The notes beneath the pieces are model-generated. The model did no database searches, had not been told where the DNA came from, and was given only the letters and a program-made list of their open reading frames with translations. Below are positions 32,642 through 34,343 of a stretch of 34,343 bases of DNA, piece after piece. Each line of letters starts with the position of its first letter. Position 1 is the stretch's first letter. A program made the translations under genes and the position numbers. The stretch is from Acidobacteriota bacterium (GTDB taxonomy: Bacteria > Acidobacteriota > Thermoanaerobaculia > Thermoanaerobaculales > Thermoanaerobaculaceae). Where the stretch lies: positions 1 through 34,343 of the forward strand of contig PKYI01000056.1 of assembly GCA_003133645.1 (NCBI GenBank), written 5' to 3'.

Positions 32642-33691
32642 ATGAAGGACACTATGACCGAGCGCGAGCGGGAGATTTTGTGTGAGGTGGTGGAGCTGTA
32701 CCTCGCCGACGGCGAACCCGTTGCTTCAGCCGCGCTGGCGCGGGTCTCGCGGACCGGCCTTTCCTCCGCCTCGCTGCGGAACGTGATGTCCGACCTCGAG
32801 GAGCAAGGATTCCTCCTGCAGCCGCACACCTCGGCGGGGAGGATCCCTTCGGACCGGGGTTTTCGCCTGTACATCGACAGGCTCCTGCAGCGCGTCGTGC
32901 TCCCCCATCGCGACGAGCGCCGGCTGCGGGCGATGCTCTCGCCGTCCGGCCCGCTCGAGGAGGTGCTGGCGCAGGCCAGCCGCGTGCTCGCCGACGTCAC
33001 CACCGAGGTCGGCATGGCGCTGGCGCCTCCCTCGCAGCAGGCCACGGTGCAGTCGATCCACTTCGTCCGTGTGGCGCTGCAGCGGGTCCTCACCGTAGTC
33101 GTGACGGCGGGAGGGCTCGTCGACTCCAGGCTGCTCACGGTCGATCGCGACTTCCTGCCGCCCGAGCTGGAGCGGATCTCCAACTACTGCACCGAGACGT
33201 TCGAAGGGCTGTCGCTGCAGGAGATCCGGAACCGCCTGCTCGCGCTCGTGGTCGAAGAGCGGGCGCAGGCGGACCAGCTGCTGACCGGCGTCGTCGCCCT
33301 TGCTCGGCGCGCGGTCGAGACTCAGGCAGCACCCGCCGGCGAGGTCTTTGTCGAGGGTGCGGGACGCCTGCTGGAGCGCGCCGGGCCGGGTCAGCTCGAG
33401 GCCGTGCGGAGGCTGCTTGGCGCCCTCGCCGACAAGGCGACCTTGCTGACACTCCTCAACGACTTCCTCGAGGCCTCCGGGCCCCTGGTGCTCCTCGGTT
33501 CGGAGTTCACGCTGGTGGGTGGGGGCGACCTTGGGCTGATCGTGTCTTCGTTCCAGCGCAGCAGCGGGGAGCAGGGGTTGATCGGGGTGGTCGGCCTCAA
33601 GCGCATGGACTATCACAGGATCATACCGATCGTGGACTATATTGGTCAGTATCTCACTGGGTCCGGTAGCGAGCCGGGAGGAGTCGGATGA
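32642..33691 (+). CDS. hrcA: Heat-inducible transcription repressor HrcA
   Basis: This 349-residue repressor controls class I heat-shock genes by binding CIRCE operators with GroEL as helper. The N-terminal winged helix is clear: TEREREILCEVVELYLADGE, then SSASLRNVMSDLEEQGFLLQ and PHTSAGRIPSDRGFRLYID. The GAF-like middle part and the C-terminal LGLIVSSFQRS and GVVGLKRMDYHRIIPIVDYI match the family. The ATG at 32642 or 32654 could be the start. It overlaps grpE by ATGA and heads the chaperone operon. The expected CIRCE site upstream was not found. Confidence 0.95.
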   Translation: MKDTMTEREREILCEVVELYLADGEPVASAALARVSRTGLSSASLRNVMSDLEEQGFLLQPHTSAGRIPSDRGFRLYIDRLLQRVVLPHRDERRLRAMLSPSGPLEEVLAQASRVLADVTTEVGMALAPPSQQATVQSIHFVRVALQRVLTVVVTAGGLVDSRLLTVDRDFLPPELERISNYCTETFEGLSLQEIRNRLLALVVEERAQADQLLTGVVALARRAVETQAAPAGEVFVEGAGRLLERAGPGQLEAVRRLLGALADKATLLTLLNDFLEASGPLVLLGSEFTLVGGGDLGLIVSSFQRSSGEQGLIGVVGLKRMDYHRIIPIVDYIGQYLTGSGSEPGGVG

Positions 33692-34305
33692 GCTACGAGG
33701 AACGGCGCCAGGCGCCGGAGGAAGACGTGGAGACGGGCATCGAGCCAGCAGGAGACGCCGCGCAGACGGCCCAGGAGCCGCTCGCGCCCGACAAGGACGC
33801 GCTCCAGGAGGAGTTGGCCAACCTGCAGCAGGAGATCGCGCGGTTCCGCGAGCTCTACCTGCGCAAGCTCGCGGACTTCGACAACTACCGCAAGCGGCAG
33901 GAGCGCGAGATGGGCGACTTCCGGCGGTACGCGAACGGCGAGCTGCTCCGCGATTGTCTGCCGGTACTCGACAACCTCGAACGGGCGCTCGCGGCCCCGG
34001 GGGGTGCGGCCGGCGGCCTGCGCGAGGGCGTCGAGCTGGTGCTGCGGCAGTTCAAGGACGTGCTGGGCCGCAACGGGCTCGCCGAGGTCGATCCGGCCGG
34101 CCAGCCGTTCGACCCGACGCTGCACGAGGCGATCTCACGCAACGAGGACTCTCGAGTCCAGGAGCCGACCGTCGTCCAGGTGCTGCAGAAGGGCTACCGT
34201 CTGGGTGAGCGGTTGATCCGTCCCGCGCTAGTGATCGTCGCCGTGCCCGCCGGCTCGGTGCGGCAGGCCAACGTGGGGCAGAGTTCCGAGGGGACCAATG
34301 GGTAA
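33688..34305 (+). CDS. grpE: Nucleotide exchange factor GrpE
   Basis: GrpE (205 residues) releases ADP from DnaK in the chaperone cycle. An acidic disordered head (1-35) is followed by the long coiled coil (about 36-95) with RKLADFDNYRKRQEREMGDF. Next come LLRDCLPVLDNLERAL and the beta-wing domain with FDPTLHEAISR and VVQVLQKGYRLGERLIRPAL, ending VIVAVP. Its start overlaps the hrcA stop and its end overlaps the dnaK start, so all three are translated in step. Confidence 0.95.
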   Translation: MSYEERRQAPEEDVETGIEPAGDAAQTAQEPLAPDKDALQEELANLQQEIARFRELYLRKLADFDNYRKRQEREMGDFRRYANGELLRDCLPVLDNLERALAAPGGAAGGLREGVELVLRQFKDVLGRNGLAEVDPAGQPFDPTLHEAISRNEDSRVQEPTVVQVLQKGYRLGERLIRPALVIVAVPAGSVRQANVGQSSEGTNG

Positions 34306-34343
34306 GATCATCGGAGTTGACCTGCCGCACCGAGCCGGCGGGC
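34298..34343 (+). CDS. dnaK: Chaperone DnaK, first codons only, cut by window end
   Basis: GAGGGG lies four bases before the ATG at 34298, which overlaps grpE by eight bases. The first nine codons read MGKIIGVDL, the canonical DnaK start. The expected GTTNS does not follow: the last ~19 bases read PHRAGG instead. Position after hrcA-grpE makes the identity firm, while the divergent end looks like a contig-end artefact. Confidence 0.8.
   Translation, partial: MGKIIGVDLPHRAGG

Noticed and set aside
1-34343. CRISPR arrays, rRNA, insertion sequences, prophage
   Set aside because: No regularly spaced repeats, rRNA-like stretches, transposase or phage genes were seen on reading both strands.

Overview
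The window is GC-rich DNA, apparently from an anaerobic or microaerobic hydrogen-metabolising bacterium. The gene mix is [FeFe]-hydrogenase maturases, a membrane-bound [NiFe] hydrogenase, rubrerythrin, an MglA-type polarity GTPase and hrcA-grpE-dnaK. This would fit Acidobacteriota or a myxococcal/deltaproteobacterial lineage, but I cannot fix the phylum from sequence reading alone. Both ends cut genes (hydF at the left, dnaK at the right), and the last ~19 bases do not read as DnaK, so the window is probably a whole contig.

Region 1 (1-9179). The 5' part of hydF lies at the left edge on the minus strand and needs one single-base indel correction to read through. Upstream of it is a tightly packed minus-strand operon: PqqD-like protein, HprK-like kinase, family 1 glycosyltransferase, family 2 glycosyltransferase, ABC exporter (split by a one-base frameshift in a G7 run) and nucleotidyltransferase. 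A membrane glycosyltransferase of the ArnT/PMT type is divergent from it. PqqD, HprK-like kinase, nucleotidyltransferase and exporter together recall the tailoring and export half of RiPP (lasso-type) or surface-polymer loci, but I find no precursor peptide, cyclase or protease.

Region 2 (9320-19219). A minus-strand operon rbr-hydG-aspA diverges from a plus-strand operon for a standard (oxygen-sensitive type) group 1 [NiFe] hydrogenase in E. coli Hyb order: small subunit, HybA, HybB, large subunit, maturation protease, then a small four-helix membrane protein. The ~340-bp region between them holds two adjacent perfect palindromes, one CRP/FNR-like, in front of rbr and a TTGACA promoter in front of the [NiFe] operon.

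Region 3 (19365-25000). Two co-linear paralogues of an NAD-dependent epimerase-like (SDR) protein with an extra C-terminal helical domain lie in opposite directions around a two-component pair: SDR1-histidine kinase face to face with receiver-SDR2. This symmetric layout is one of the two strongest candidates for an undescribed system.

Region 4 (25001-28722). After a long leader containing a GNRA-capped hairpin and an 18-bp palindrome comes an operon of an Nramp-family transporter with altered metal-binding motifs, a soluble PRC-barrel/MgtE_N/CBS protein, and a 36-39-residue single-helix membrane protein. I infer a split magnesium transport system in which an MgtE-like regulatory module acts on an Nramp-type pore. 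A five-helix membrane protein follows.

Region 5 (28727-34343). A minus-strand operon (Rossmann/DUF2520 protein, MglA-like GTPase with a long C-terminal extension, MltD-like lytic transglycosylase) diverges from hrcA-grpE-dnaK. No tRNA, rRNA, CRISPR array or insertion sequence was seen.
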